64,000 nucleotides of DNA from Effrenium voratum (lineage: Eukaryota > Sar > Dinophyceae > Suessiales > Symbiodiniaceae). Each line of letters begins with the position of its first letter. Position 1 is the stretch's first letter. The position numbers and the translations under genes were made by a program. The stretch spans positions 1 through 64,000 of the forward strand of contig CAUJNA010000462.1 in the NCBI GenBank assembly GCA_963377175.1, given 5' to 3'. Below are positions 1-8,480 of the stretch, in pieces. The notes beneath the pieces are model-generated. The model was not told the DNA's origin. It saw only the letters and a list, made by a program, of their open reading frames with translations, and did not search any database.

Positions 1-125
1 TGTTGAAGAAATTAAGCGTATAGCAAGGAATCCTGGGGGAATTTCATTGCAGGGTTTCTGCAGGGAATCCCTGCATTCCCTGTATCCCTCTCTTTAGAAG
101 ACTTTTCAGCAGTTCTCAGGCGAAC

Positions 126-618
126 CTCTCTCTGTAGAGGGCGTTTTCCAAATGGCTCATATTCTACCTGAGAGGCTTCTAGCACTCGTCCGTCCAGCAT
201 TTGACCTCGTCCTGCGAAGGATTCGAAGTATAAAACGCTGCGTGCAGGCGTGTGGCTGCAAAATAGAGACCCCTAGATATGCGCTGCAATTTGGCTCCAG
301 GTTGCATTTCAAGCGATGTCAAGCTTTGCCAAAGGAAACCCCTTTTTCCTTTTTTTCGGGGACCCCTTTTTTTGGGACCCCTTGTTTTCTTTTTTTTTTG
401 TTTTTCTTCGCCCTGCAATGGTTGGCTCGCTTGAAATGCAACCTGGAGCCAAATTGCAAGCATATCTAGGGGTCTCTATTTTGCAGCCACACGCCTGCAC
501 GCAGCGTTTTAGACTTCGAATCCTTCGCAGGACGAGGTCAAATGCTGGACGGACGAGTGCTAGAAGCCTCTCAGGTAGAATATAAACCATTTGGAAAACG
601 CCCTCTACAAGAGAGAGG
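126..618. mobile_element. Fold-back (long inverted repeat) element, about 490 bp
   Basis: Two arms of about 190 bp, roughly 126-317 and 429-618, are near-perfect reverse complements around a 110-base T-rich spacer. The left arm opens with CTCTCTCTGTAGAGGGCG and the right arm closes with its inverted equivalent carrying one extra base. No coding capacity is credible; frames read through it mirror each other. The first nine bases, CTCTCTCTG, equal the ends of the E1 and E2 viral elements in this window. It looks like a fold-back or MITE-type non-autonomous element. I could not find a clean target duplication. Confidence 0.75.
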
Positions 619-1077
619 ACTTGCGTACAGAGCTTGTGAGGGAATCGAATCAAGTTGTGCATCATGTCGCTCGACAGTCATCCGCACAGCCATGTTGCGC
701 CGCATATCAGCCGGAGCGGGCCGGCGGGTGGCTGACGTCTTGGGCCAAATCAACGGGAAGGAAACAGGTGGCCTTGCGGAAAACTGAATTGGAATTGCGA
801 CCACTTGGACTGGGCTTCCCCCTGCTGTTGGAGGGAGGGCGGTGGCGGCAAGCGGCGCGGCTCAAGTTCTGCGGGACGTGCTGGGCCACAGGGTCTGGGG
901 GCTGCACAGGGCCTACCTTTGCCTTGCAGCCCTTGCTCTCCTCCTCCCCCACCTCTCATCCCCAAATTCCCCTCATTCCACTTCAACCCCCTTCCCCCCA
1001 CCCACTATCCTTTCCCCATCCTATCCCCCCCCCCCACGCATCCACCCCCATGGCGGGCTTCATGGAGCTCAAGCGGT
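619..1077. other. No recognisable gene; pyrimidine-rich tract
   Basis: Between the fold-back element and the PLV-B remnants the sequence is GC-rich, followed by a long C/T-rich stretch near 930-1050. Open frames exist on both strands but have low-complexity Pro/Ser-rich translations and no known domain. I see nothing I can support here. Confidence 0.5.
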
Positions 1078-1118
1078 GAAGCTCTCTCTGCAGAGCCCAA
1101 ATGGTTTATATTCTACCA
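1078..1118 (+). repeat. Partial copy of the fold-back element end
   Basis: GCTCTCTCTGCAGAGC followed by CAAATGGTTTATATTCTACC repeats the outer end of the fold-back element at 126-170 with a few changes. It is probably the remains of a second copy, and it lies directly against the PLV-B coding remnants. Confidence 0.5.
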
Positions 1119-1637
1119 GGAGACCTTTGCGGTGAAGCGGGCCATGCGCCTCGGACACTTGTACTCCGCGCAGCCGCCGGTGTTGGTGGGCGTGGCTCCC
1201 AGGGTCTGCCGGCCAGCGCCTGGAAGTTGTGGATCAGGCTGTAGTGGCCGCTGTGCAGGAGAAGCAGCACGGTGTGCGTCCACAGGGTTTTGCCACACGA
1301 AGACGAAGACCTCCACCCGCCCGGCGTTGCGGAGCTCGAAGGCCTCGATGTCGTCGAAGCCACGGGGCGGTCCGTCGGCAGGCCAGAGAAGTCCACCCCC
1401 GTGTCGGCCAGAGCGGGCTGCCCCCGCGGGGCGACGTCCGCGGCGGGTCACGAAATGGCAGAGATTGCTCTGCGCAACATCGGGCGCAGGGCCAAGCATA
1501 AGGTGACCCGCCCGGAAATCAAGGTTGGGGACATGGTTCGGATCAGGTTGAGCTGATCGACAATTTTCCCACCGCCCGTACCACGTGATGTCGCTCTCGA
1601 ACCAGCGCAGGGCAAGTTCAGTGCAGATCTCGCTCAC
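1106..1637 (-). pseudogene. PLV-B gene remnant, possible polymerase N-terminal region
   Basis: On the minus strand a frame opens at 1637 (MSEICTELALRWFESDITWY) and is soon broken by frameshifts. Further along, other frames give GFDDIEAFELRNAGRVEVFV and then a HYSLIHNFQAL segment, followed by scattered cysteines. The H-Y-x-L-I pattern followed by Cys residues resembles a region seen N-terminal to viral or transposon family-B DNA polymerases, but I cannot confirm that homology. It lies downstream of, and on the same strand as, the small PLV-B gene and the fibre gene, so I treat it as part of PLV-B. At least three frame changes make it a pseudogene. It might instead be two unrelated small genes. 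Confidence 0.35.
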
Positions 1638-1667
1638 CTCTTCCAGACTTCCTGCGAGTGCTCGGTA

Positions 1668-1872
1668 TCAGAAATTCATCAGCTCCTTGAACTCCCTCTT
1701 GTACACGTTGGCCGGCACCTCCAGGGCTTGGAACACCTTCTTCATGCCCGCCGCGGTGCTCGCAAGACGGTCCTTCAGCGGCTCCGCGGCCACTGTCAGC
1801 GCATCGATGGCCACCAGCATGAAGGGGTAGGGCTAACGCCTTCACCTCCTCTCTGGAGATGCTGGGGTCGCG
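1668..1872 (-). pseudogene. 3' part of small PLV-B gene interrupted by E1
   Basis: Read on the minus strand from the E1 target duplication, the frame begins RDPSISREEVKALALP. After a one-base shift it continues MLVAIDALTVAAEPLKDRLA and ends at a stop after KELMNF. The 5' part is on the other side of E1 at 27719-27809 and ends in AQVRD. When E1 and one target copy are left out, the codons join in frame (AQVRD-PSISREE). The product would be a helical protein of about 95 residues with no recognised domain. The pairing of the halves is seen directly in the sequence; the function is unknown. Confidence 0.7.
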
Positions 1873-2358
1873 CTCTCTCTGTTATTTGTGAAATCTAAAA
1901 CCGCCCACAGCGCATCTTCAGAGGTTATCATTCAGCAAATGTGGATTCTGCGAAAATTTGGTGGTTTTGCGCGGTGCGGCCACAGCCCTTCTGCTTGCAC
2001 TTCTGCAAGGGTTTTCAGCTTGCTTCAATCTGCAGGCAAAACGGGTCCTAGTCGCATTCTGTGCGTCTCGGAAGTTTAAGTTGCCCAGGCTAAAGTGCTG
2101 TTTCTGGCCTTGTAAGTGCGTTTCTGTTGCGGAGCTTTGTGGCTCGAAAAGCATGATAAGTGCTTTCTAAGCGCAACGGTAACTCATAGCAGAAGGGTGG
2201 AATTCTCTTGGCCTCATTTGCTGCATGTGAGCCTTGGGTTGCGTCTCCGTCAATCCTCCGGCAACAGGATTGCTGTGCTGGGTTAGGGCAGCCGCAGATA
2301 GGCCAGCGCGTATACTTCAGCTGCCGGCTTCCGGAACTTGCGTAACGCAAAAGGACGA
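1873..2358 (+). promoter_or_regulatory. Terminal leader upstream of the ATPase gene
   Basis: A 486-base non-coding stretch separates the element end from the ATPase start codon. It is conserved in four copies in the window (1873, 27718 reversed, 33921, 46265 reversed). It contains repeated TTTGCGCGGT and TGCAAGG motifs and the palindrome CAATCCT-n8-AGGATTG at 2251-2272. It probably combines the sequences recognised for integration or replication with the promoter of the late gene cluster. No TATA box is clear. Confidence 0.5.
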
Positions 2359-3174
2359 ATGGGGAAGATCAAGCTTTTCCCCACGCCTGAGGACACCAGC
2401 AAGCAAGCCTCGGACCCCGTGGTGCCCCTGGTGCCATGCACGGGCATCTTCCTTGGGCCCAGCAAGTCGGGCAAAACTGTGGCGCTCATCAGTCTCATCC
2501 TGGAGCAGTACAAGGGCGTGTTTGAGCGGATCTACGTTTTCAGCCCAAGCGTCAACATCGATGATGGCTGGATCCCCGTCAAGAAGTACTTCGAGCAGGA
2601 CCTGGGGGTGAACACGGAGCGTGAGCAGGCTTACTGGGACGAGTGGGATGAGTCCGCCTTGCGGCGCATCATCCAGCAGCAGCGCAAGATCACGGAAGCG
2701 TCCAAGAAGTTGGAAATGATGAAACTGTACCAGGTGCTTGTAGTCATCGACGACTTTGCTGACACGCCGCAACTCCACAAGCCGCACGGCGCCCTTGACA
2801 CGCTCTTCATCCGAGGCCGTCACATGCAGATCAGCACCTGGGTGAGCTCGCAGAAGCTGAGGCTCATCAGTGCAGCCGTGCGGGTCAACATGCAATTCCT
2901 CTGCTGCTGGAGGCTGCGCAACCAGCACGAGCTGGACGCCGTCATCGAGGAGCTGAGCGCCCTGCCGAAGGAGCAGCTGTACCGGCTGTATGAGCAGGCG
3001 ACCCGAGAACCTTACAGCTTCCTCTTCGTGTACTACCTGAAGCCGAAGAACGAAATGTTCTACAAGCGCTTCGAAGAGCGTTTCGCGCTTGAAAAAGACG
3101 CCGATGGGAGCGGCGCTCAGCTTCCTGGGCCAGAAGCTGTTCGCCAGCTCCACGCTGATCAACGCGAAGTGTGA
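2359..3174 (+). CDS. Genome-packaging ATPase (FtsK/HerA, A32-like)
   Basis: The product is a P-loop ATPase of about 270 residues that would pump viral DNA into the capsid. Walker A is GPSKSGKT near residue 35, and Walker B is YQVLVVIDDFAD near residue 130, the usual order and spacing of the A32-type packaging ATPases of polintons, virophages and large DNA viruses. I take ATG 2359 (MGKIKLFPTP) as the start. Near the 3' end the frame ends in DADGSGAQLPGPEAV, but the +1 frame from 3089 reads GAALSFLGQKLFASSTL, which looks more like a true C-terminus; a GAAAAAG run sits at the switch. It heads the plus-strand late gene cluster. Near-identical copies lie at 26413-27231 (minus) and 34416-35016 (plus, broken). 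Confidence 0.9.
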   Translation: MGKIKLFPTPEDTSKQASDPVVPLVPCTGIFLGPSKSGKTVALISLILEQYKGVFERIYVFSPSVNIDDGWIPVKKYFEQDLGVNTEREQAYWDEWDESALRRIIQQQRKITEASKKLEMMKLYQVLVVIDDFADTPQLHKPHGALDTLFIRGRHMQISTWVSSQKLRLISAAVRVNMQFLCCWRLRNQHELDAVIEELSALPKEQLYRLYEQATREPYSFLFVYYLKPKNEMFYKRFEERFALEKDADGSGAQLPGPEAVRQLHADQREV

Positions 3175-3253
3175 GAACATCTCCTGCTGCACCTCCGTCG
3201 CAGCCGTCCAGCCGCCCGTCGTCCGCCGGACGGGCGGGTTCCTAAAGAAAAGG

Positions 3254-4009
3254 ATGACCACTATCTACGTGGACTGCCGCAAGAGAGTGGCCGGCTCGGA
3301 CAGCGACTTTGAGGTAGACCTGGGAGAGTCCCTGCACTTGCAGAGCGACGCCCGGCTTGCCGTCTACAAGATCCGCTTGGCCGACAGCTTTTTGTCCACG
3401 GACCGGGGCCGCTACCTCTACTGGGTTGACGCCGCGCTGGGCACGCTGAACTGGGCGTTGTTGCCCGAGGGCGCGTACACGGGCGCACGGTTGGCCGCCT
3501 GGATCAGCTCCAACTTTGCCACCGCCACCTATAGCGAGACCACGAACAGTCTGAGCGTTGCCTACGACGGCAACAGGCTCATTCTGAACGACCTGGAGCT
3601 GCGCCAGCAATTCCCTGATGCCGCGGACTACCCTGCTGCGCCGCCCGCCTCTCCCACCAAGCCCTTCAGCGTGGACCACATGCTGGGCCCGAGCTTTGTT
3701 TGCGGCGGGCAGCAGGTCTTTGAGTTCGTCCGCATGATGGCGCACAACGAGGTCTACCTGCGCTGCGCCCAGCTGGCCAACGCCAGCAGAGTGCTGGGCA
3801 ACCTGGGCGACGACATCCTCTCCAAGATCAGGCTGAAGAGCGGAGTGGGTACCATTGTGGAGACGGGCTCAGACGACGGGCACTTCATGGCCCTCAGGGG
3901 CCCGGTTACCCTGAGGCACATGCGCTTCCGCCTGACCGACCTGGACGGCAACGTCGTCCGGCTTCGCGGGTCGTCTTTGTCGTTTGTGTTATATCTTGAC
4001 CACGTATAA
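3254..4009 (+). CDS. Penton-like minor capsid protein
   Basis: This 251-residue frame starts MTTIYVDCRKRVAG at ATG 3254. It ends with a motif typical of penton-base proteins of polinton-like viruses and virophages, a region reading MRFRLTDLDGNVVRLRGSSL followed by SFVLYLD. The N-terminal part (FEVDLGESLHLQSDARLAVY) also fits the single jelly-roll pattern. In the virion it would occupy the five-fold vertices. Its position directly after the packaging ATPase is usual for the group. The frame is open upstream to 3089, which may represent the true end of the ATPase in another frame. The first 35 codons are duplicated inside the right inverted repeat (26231-26333). Confidence 0.75.
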   Translation: MTTIYVDCRKRVAGSDSDFEVDLGESLHLQSDARLAVYKIRLADSFLSTDRGRYLYWVDAALGTLNWALLPEGAYTGARLAAWISSNFATATYSETTNSLSVAYDGNRLILNDLELRQQFPDAADYPAAPPASPTKPFSVDHMLGPSFVCGGQQVFEFVRMMAHNEVYLRCAQLANASRVLGNLGDDILSKIRLKSGVGTIVETGSDDGHFMALRGPVTLRHMRFRLTDLDGNVVRLRGSSLSFVLYLDHV

Positions 4010-4013
4010 TTAA

Positions 4014-4412
4014 ATGGAGCCGACCGAACAAGAGGCGCAAGAGGAGGCGCAAGAGGTGCCACACGCTGCGCCACACGCTGCGCCACACGCTGCGCCACAC
4101 GCTGCGCAGGACGCTGCGCCGGAACCGAAACGGCGGGGCAGGCCCCCTGGGAGCAAAAACAAACCGAAGCAGGACGTGCCTACTGAGCCGGCTGCTCCAA
4201 AGCGCAAGCCAAAGCCGGTTGAGACGCCGGCGGAGGCGCCAGCAGAGGCACCGGCGGAGGCGCCGGCGGAGGCACCGGCTGAGGCACCGGCTGAGGCACC
4301 GGCTGCACCGGAGCCGCCTCAGCTCACAAGAGAGCAGCAGCGCGCCCTGCGCATGCTGGAGAGGCAGTCCGCTTATGACCGGCTGACCACAGGCGCAAGT
4401 GTACTGGTATAA
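4014..4412 (+). CDS. AT-hook, Pro/Ala-rich basic protein
   Basis: A 132-residue low-complexity protein begins 4 bases after the penton gene (stop, TTAA, ATG 4014). It has tandem HAAPHAAPHAAP repeats near residues 20-35, then a clear AT-hook core, KRRGRPPGSKNKPK, near residues 42-55. Next come lysine/proline-rich sequence and a run of EAPAEAP repeats. AT-hooks bind the minor groove of AT-rich DNA, so it may be a DNA-condensing core protein or act in the nucleus. Repeat units in the DNA (CACACGCTGCGC and GAGGCACCGGCT) suggest its length varies. The motif is seen directly; the role is inferred. Confidence 0.65.
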   Translation: MEPTEQEAQEEAQEVPHAAPHAAPHAAPHAAQDAAPEPKRRGRPPGSKNKPKQDVPTEPAAPKRKPKPVETPAEAPAEAPAEAPAEAPAEAPAEAPAAPEPPQLTREQQRALRMLERQSAYDRLTTGASVLV

Positions 4413-4416
4413 AAGC

Positions 4417-4707
4417 ATGATGTCCATAGAGCCCCGCAACGAGCCGCGGATGCTACGGTGGTTCCGCAAGACGTACCCCAGTTACAACTTGCAGCCGCTG
4501 CTGCTGAAGCGCTACCGAGAACTGGAGGAGGCGCGGGCCTTCAACAATTGGCTAGGCGAGCGCAGGCAGGCGCAGGAGGGGCAGCGGCACTTGGACGACG
4601 TGAGCCGGCTGACGGAGGCCGTGCGCCGCCAGGTACCCCAGCTGCGCTACGCGCGGGCCGAGCGCCGGGGCGTGGAACGGGCGGCGGGCGAAGTTGCGCA
4701 ACAGTAA
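4417..4707 (+). CDS. Hypothetical PLV protein, charged helical
   Basis: A frame of about 96 residues, probably starting MMSIEPRNEPRMLRWFRKTY at 4417, overlaps the end of the AT-hook gene region by only a few bases. A TATAAA sequence lies at 4408-4413. The protein is rich in Arg, Glu and Leu and should be largely helical, with a possible coiled coil from residue 30 on. The next gene starts directly after its stop (TAA-ATG). I recognise no family. Its place inside the structural cluster suggests a small virion or assembly protein. Confidence 0.55.
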   Translation: MMSIEPRNEPRMLRWFRKTYPSYNLQPLLLKRYRELEEARAFNNWLGERRQAQEGQRHLDDVSRLTEAVRRQVPQLRYARAERRGVERAAGEVAQQ

Positions 4708-5930
4708 ATGAAGACGCTTCGGGCGCACGGCTTCAACCAGCGCCCGCGATTTGAGCAGGTGGTGGGCTACCTTGAGCGGAATGAGCCGCTGCCCCTGGAT
4801 CAGCCGGACCGCAAAGCCACCTCGTTCATCACAAGCCACTTCTACCTGGACGATTTTGTACAGTCCAGCGAGGACCCCAACCCTCGGCCCCTGCAGCACA
4901 CGCCTCTGCAGGCAATTCCCGAGGACGGCTTCCGCACTCCCGCAGAGGCCACGGACGAGGACGTGCGCCTTGCGCGGAGGTACCAAGGGTACGGCGGAAC
5001 CCGCTTTGTTGAGGATGACCTGGCAGGAGACCCCGAGGCCGGCGCCTGGGCCAGCAACGGGCAGGGGCCGCCCTCCATCACGGACCGTCTGCGCAGCACT
5101 GCAGACGGCGCGCAGGCGGCAGCGGACCTCATAGGCGCAGGGGCGGCGGGGCTCGCAGCCGCGCAGGCCTTCCGCTCTCAGCTGCCCCAGGACGCAGCTG
5201 AGTACGTGCGCCTGAACGTGCTGCCCGTCCGGGCCAGGCGCAGCCGCCTCCGCAGATCATAGGCCGGCCCAGTGACGTGGAGCGCCTCCTGGATGAGGCG
5301 GGGCAGCGCGCGCAGGAGGTGGAGCGTGGCGCAGCGCAGGCCGTTGAGGAGACGGCGGTTGTGGCTGCGGAGGAGGGTGAGGTTGCCGTTGCCGCCGAGG
5401 GCGTGGGCGGAGCCTTTGGGTACCTGGGGGGCCTGGCAGAAGGAGCAGCAGCCCTGGCGCCCGCCGCGGGCGAGGTTGCTGGAACGCTGGCTGGCGCGGC
5501 GGGAGTTGGCGCGGCGGCAACGGCGGGGCTGGCCGTGGGCATCGCAGGCGGCGCAGCCTATGGCCTCGCCCGCGGCACGGGCTGGGTGCTGGAGAACACG
5601 CTCTTCCGGCCCCAGCAGGGCAGCGAGGACGCGGCCGTGCAGGACGTCCGGTCCGCCAACAACATGAATGACGCCACGCAGCCCCAGCACTTCACGCTGC
5701 GCTCAGGCAGCAGCACTTCAGGCAGCCCCGCAAGCAGCCGCGCCTCCTCGCAGTCCGGCTTCCGCGTGCAGGCGCAGTCCAACACGCCGCGCCCCTTCTC
5801 CTGGGGCCTGAACCCCGTGGCCCTGCCCCTGTCCCAGAGCTCGCGGGCGAGCTCCAGTTCCGGGCAGTCACGCCGGAGCCTGCCTCCGCCCAGCTTTGAC
5901 CAGCTGGCGCGAGACATTGAGGCTGCTTAA
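4708..5930 (+). pseudogene. PLV structural/membrane protein, one frameshift
   Basis: The frame opens at ATG 4708 (MKTLRAHGFNQRPRFEQVV) and runs to 5262. From about 5228 a different frame continues sensibly (GQAQPPPQIIGRPSDVERLL) to the stop at 5930, so I read one gene of roughly 405 codons with a single frameshift near 5225. The first part has FITSHFYLDDFVQSSEDPN. The middle (about 5400-5590) is a long Gly/Ala-rich hydrophobic stretch that could be membrane-associated. The end is Ser/Pro-rich and disordered. It lies between the small hypothetical genes and the major capsid gene, where minor capsid or membrane proteins often sit. If the shift is not real damage, these would be two genes. Confidence 0.5.
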
Positions 5931-5960
5931 AAAAATGCGCGGTTTTGCGCTGAAAAAATG

Positions 5961-6004
5961 CTATTAGTCTAGTGCCTACGTAAATGTAGGCACCGGACTA
6001 ATAG
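5961..6004. terminator. Hairpin 1 between structural genes
   Basis: The 19-base arm at 5961-5979 (CTATTAGTCTAGTGCCTAC) pairs with 5986-6004 around a 6-base loop, with mispairing only at two central positions. It lies 30 bases after the stop of the preceding gene and before the capsid gene. Palindromes just downstream of genes act as transcription end signals in some large algal and amoebal DNA viruses, so a similar role is possible. Confidence 0.7.
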
Positions 6005-6041
6005 CTCGTTTTGCACGGTTTTGCGCCACAAAAACGCTCTT

Positions 6042-6085
6042 CTCTTCTTCCAGTGCCTATATCAATATAGACACTGGAAGAATAG
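6042..6085. terminator. Hairpin 2 between structural genes
   Basis: Arms 6042-6061 and 6066-6085 pair in 18 of 20 positions around a TCAA loop. The sequence differs from hairpin 1 but shares AGTGCCTA. It stands 46 bases before the capsid start codon, so it could also act in the 5' leader. A TATAAA sequence follows it at 6119-6124. Confidence 0.65.
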
Positions 6086-6131
6086 TTTTTTCCTTCGCCG
6101 TACGAGTCAAAATGCGTGTATATAAACAAGC

Positions 6132-7427
6132 ATGGAGGTAGTCACCGCCGGAGCCCAGGATGAGCTGATGCAGAGCCTGGACTACAAGCTGAAAACAAGC
6201 AACACCAGCTACGTGACGGCGCGGCATGACGTGCAGTACTTTCCCAGCTCGCTGAGCTCCTTCTCCCCCACAACCTCTAGGGTCTGCCGCATCCCGCTGA
6301 CCAGCGGCACGTCCTTCATCGACCCCGAATCCATCAAGATCGCCTTCCGCGTCAGGAACACGGACGGCACCAACCCGCTGGCCCCAGCCACGCCCAACCC
6401 CGCCTGCTTCGTCCAGCGCGTCCAGGTCTTCGCCAACGGCCAGCGCTGCGACGACATCAACTACTACGGCCGCACCATGGCCGTGCACGACCTGCTGAAG
6501 GGCAGAGAGTACAACCGCAACAAGGCCATGGAGGGTTTCGACGAAGTGGACGACCCGCGCATCGCCCGCTCGGTGCACCAGGGCGGCTACGCGGACGTGC
6601 TGCTGCGCCCCACCATGGTGGGCATCCTGCGCTGCGGGAAGATGCTGCCGCCGCAGCTGAACCTGGTGATTGAAATTGAGTTTGCGGACGCCACCACTGC
6701 GCTGTGGTCCGAGAACGCCGGCGCGCACCCGTCCGGCGCCACGCTGAGCACCGGACTTTGAGATTCCAGAACGTCCCGGCGAGTGTTTTCTGGCCTTCCC
6801 AGGTCGTTTCCTGGACTCCTCCGCTGCGCTGGTGGAGTCCTTCAACCGGGTGCTCCTCTCAGGAAGGTCCCTGGTGTTCAGCTACCCCACGGTGCACACG
6901 CAGCAGTCCTGCGTCCCGAACGGCGTGGCGGAGCACAACGTCACCGTGGCGCGCGCCTTCACGAAACTCATGGGCGCGTTTGTGACCTTTTGGGACAACG
7001 ACGCGGGCTCCAAGATACTTGCTGGCCAACCCGGGGCAGGACGTGGCCCCCATCGGCGCGGCCAGGCAGGAGGACAGCCTCCTGGAGTCTCAGATGCAGC
7101 TGGCTGGGCAGCCTGCAGTACCCTCACAACCCCATGAAGGGAGCCTCGGAGCACTTCCACTTCCTCTCCGTCCTTGCGGGCACTTACGACGACACGGTGC
7201 GCAACATCGACATCGGCCGCGTGGGCTACCTGCGCCACAGCTTCATTGCCGGCTTTCCCACCGAGCGCGTGCCCAAGATGCCGCTGAGCGGTGTCAGCAC
7301 CCGCTCGGGCGACCTTGCCCGGTTCACCTTCAAGGGCCTGGACGGCACGATGACGGACCTGTTCATCCACCTGGTGGCCTACCAGCTGGTGACGCTCTCC
7401 GGCACGGGCGTCTCTGTGCTGGACTAA
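6132..7427 (+). pseudogene. Major capsid protein (double jelly-roll), frameshifted
   Basis: The frame from ATG 6132 begins MEVVTAGAQDELMQSLDYKL and carries typical capsid features of polinton-like viruses: FIDPESIKIAFRV, FVQRVQVFANGQRCDDINYY and a conserved central strand region. It is disrupted near 6757, resumes in another frame (FSYPTVHTQQSCVPNGVAEH, to about 7015), shifts again (LANPGQDVAPIGAARQEDSL) and finally reads QYPHNPMKGASEHFHFLSVL to the stop at 7427. A full protein would have about 430 residues, a little short for the family. The order of segments is intact, so this is damage by small indels rather than rearrangement. The first frame agrees with double jelly-roll hexon proteins; the family is recognised from pattern alone. 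Confidence 0.8.
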
Positions 7428-7486
7428 AAAAAAAGTCCGCTGCCCCAGCAAAACCACGGAAAAAATGGACTTGTTTCCAGGCCCCT

Positions 7487-7513
7487 CGGATTAGGCCAGA
7501 ACGGCCTAATCCG
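7487..7513. terminator. Perfect hairpin between convergent capsid and methyltransferase genes
   Basis: CGGATTAGGCC (7487-7497) pairs perfectly with GGCCTAATCCG (7503-7513) around a 5-base loop. It lies 60 bases after the capsid stop, and the stop codon of the minus-strand methyltransferase (7506-7508) is inside its right arm. A symmetrical hairpin between convergent genes would suit bidirectional transcript ending. Confidence 0.75.
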
Positions 7514-8158
7514 GAATGCTCAGCCGCTCCGCAAGCTCTGCCGTGGCCGCGCGCGCTATCTCGTCGCACAGCGCAGGAACGCTGTAGAGCAGCTCGCGTG
7601 GCTGCTGGCTGACCCTCTCGTACTGCCCCTCCATCAGCCGGGGCCCCCGCTGCGCAGCCCGGAGCCGTCCTGCCACGCGCCGCAGCGGCTGCCGGGCCTG
7701 CACAGGCCTCGCCTCGGTCTCCAGCGCATGTTGGTCCACAGCCGCGTCTGCTTCCTGTACGGAGGTCCGTACTTGCAGTAGGTCACGTCCACCCAGGGCA
7801 GGCGCTCCATGAACGGGCGGGTCTTCAGCAGCCCGGTGGCCGGGTTCTCAATGGCCCACATGGGAGGGTCCAAGTGTGCGATGATTTCGATGGTTCGAAG
7901 GACCAGGGCATCAGCTTCTAGCAACCGCCGCGGCCGGGTGGTCAGCGCCCTGGAGTACTCGGTGCACACGGGCGATGCCGAGACAAACTGGAAGTGTCCG
8001 GGCGGAAAGGCTGCGCGGTAATCCCATTGCAGAATGTTGCAGCAGATGGAGGGCTCAAACTTGGGCAACAGGTCAAGGCTCACAACTTCCCAGCCTTCCG
8101 CCTCGAAGGCTCGTCCCACTGAGCCGGTGCCCTTGAAGAGCTCCAGCAGCGCGGGCAT
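7506..8158 (-). pseudogene. C5-cytosine DNA methyltransferase, frameshift near 3' end
   Basis: Starting at ATG 8158 (MPALLELFKGTGSVGRAFEA) the protein has the S-adenosylmethionine loop LFKGTGSVG, the catalytic-cysteine motif ASPVCTEYS (Val replacing the usual second Pro) and the ENP-type motif MWAIENPATGLLKTR. It continues with GPPYRKQTRLWTN, a short arrangement known from phage and viral methyltransferases. Near 7650 the reading frame is lost; the last part is recovered in another frame as ELLYSVPALCDEIARAATAE, ending inside a hairpin. The gene would be about 215 codons. It lies convergent to the capsid gene and downstream of the replicase on the same strand. Likely role: modifying viral DNA. 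Confidence 0.75.
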
Positions 8159-8286
8159 CCGTTTCTTTAAAGCCGGACCGCCCCCACCGTCCCCGCAGCA
8201 AGCCACCGAACACTTCCAAAACGGGGTTGGCCCGCACGTCTGGTCGGACGAGACTGGACCCGCCAAGCTGCTGTTCTGCTGCGACC

Positions 8287-8480
8287 CCTTTTTTTTTTTT
8301 TTCCCCCCCCACTTTTTTTTTTTTTTTTTTTTTTCAAGTTTTTAGAGACCTTCTACTCTCCTCCTCTCTAGAACTTCCCCCTCTCCTTATTCCCCCCACC
8401 TCCCCTCTCTCGGCTCTCCACTCCCCTCCCCCTAGACTCCCCTCCCCCCTCTCCCCCCAACTTCTCCCCCCCCCTCCACC
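8287..8480. repeat. Poly-T and C/T-rich tract
   Basis: Two T-runs (about 14 and 23 bases) are followed by about 140 bases of almost pure C/T. It separates the 3' end of the replicase remnant from the methyltransferase start and produces only low-complexity frames. Confidence 0.8.

Larger units (their letters stand above)
1873..3360 (+). repeat. E1 left terminal inverted repeat, 1488 bp
   Basis: This segment is nearly identical to the complement of 26231-27718 and has the same length. It includes a 480-bp untranslated leader, the whole ATPase gene and the first 35 or so codons of the penton-like gene. The first 450 bases also occur at both ends of E2 (33921 onward and 45820-46265). A CAATCCT/AGGATTG hairpin lies at 2251-2272. 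Confidence 0.9.

Noticed and set aside
591..1506. Long plus-strand frames near the left end
   Set aside because: They cross the fold-back arm and the C/T tract and have Pro/Ser-rich composition; the minus strand carries the credible remnants.
3242..3745. Minus-strand frame opposite the penton-like gene
   Set aside because: It is a GC-rich shadow of the plus-strand coding sequence.
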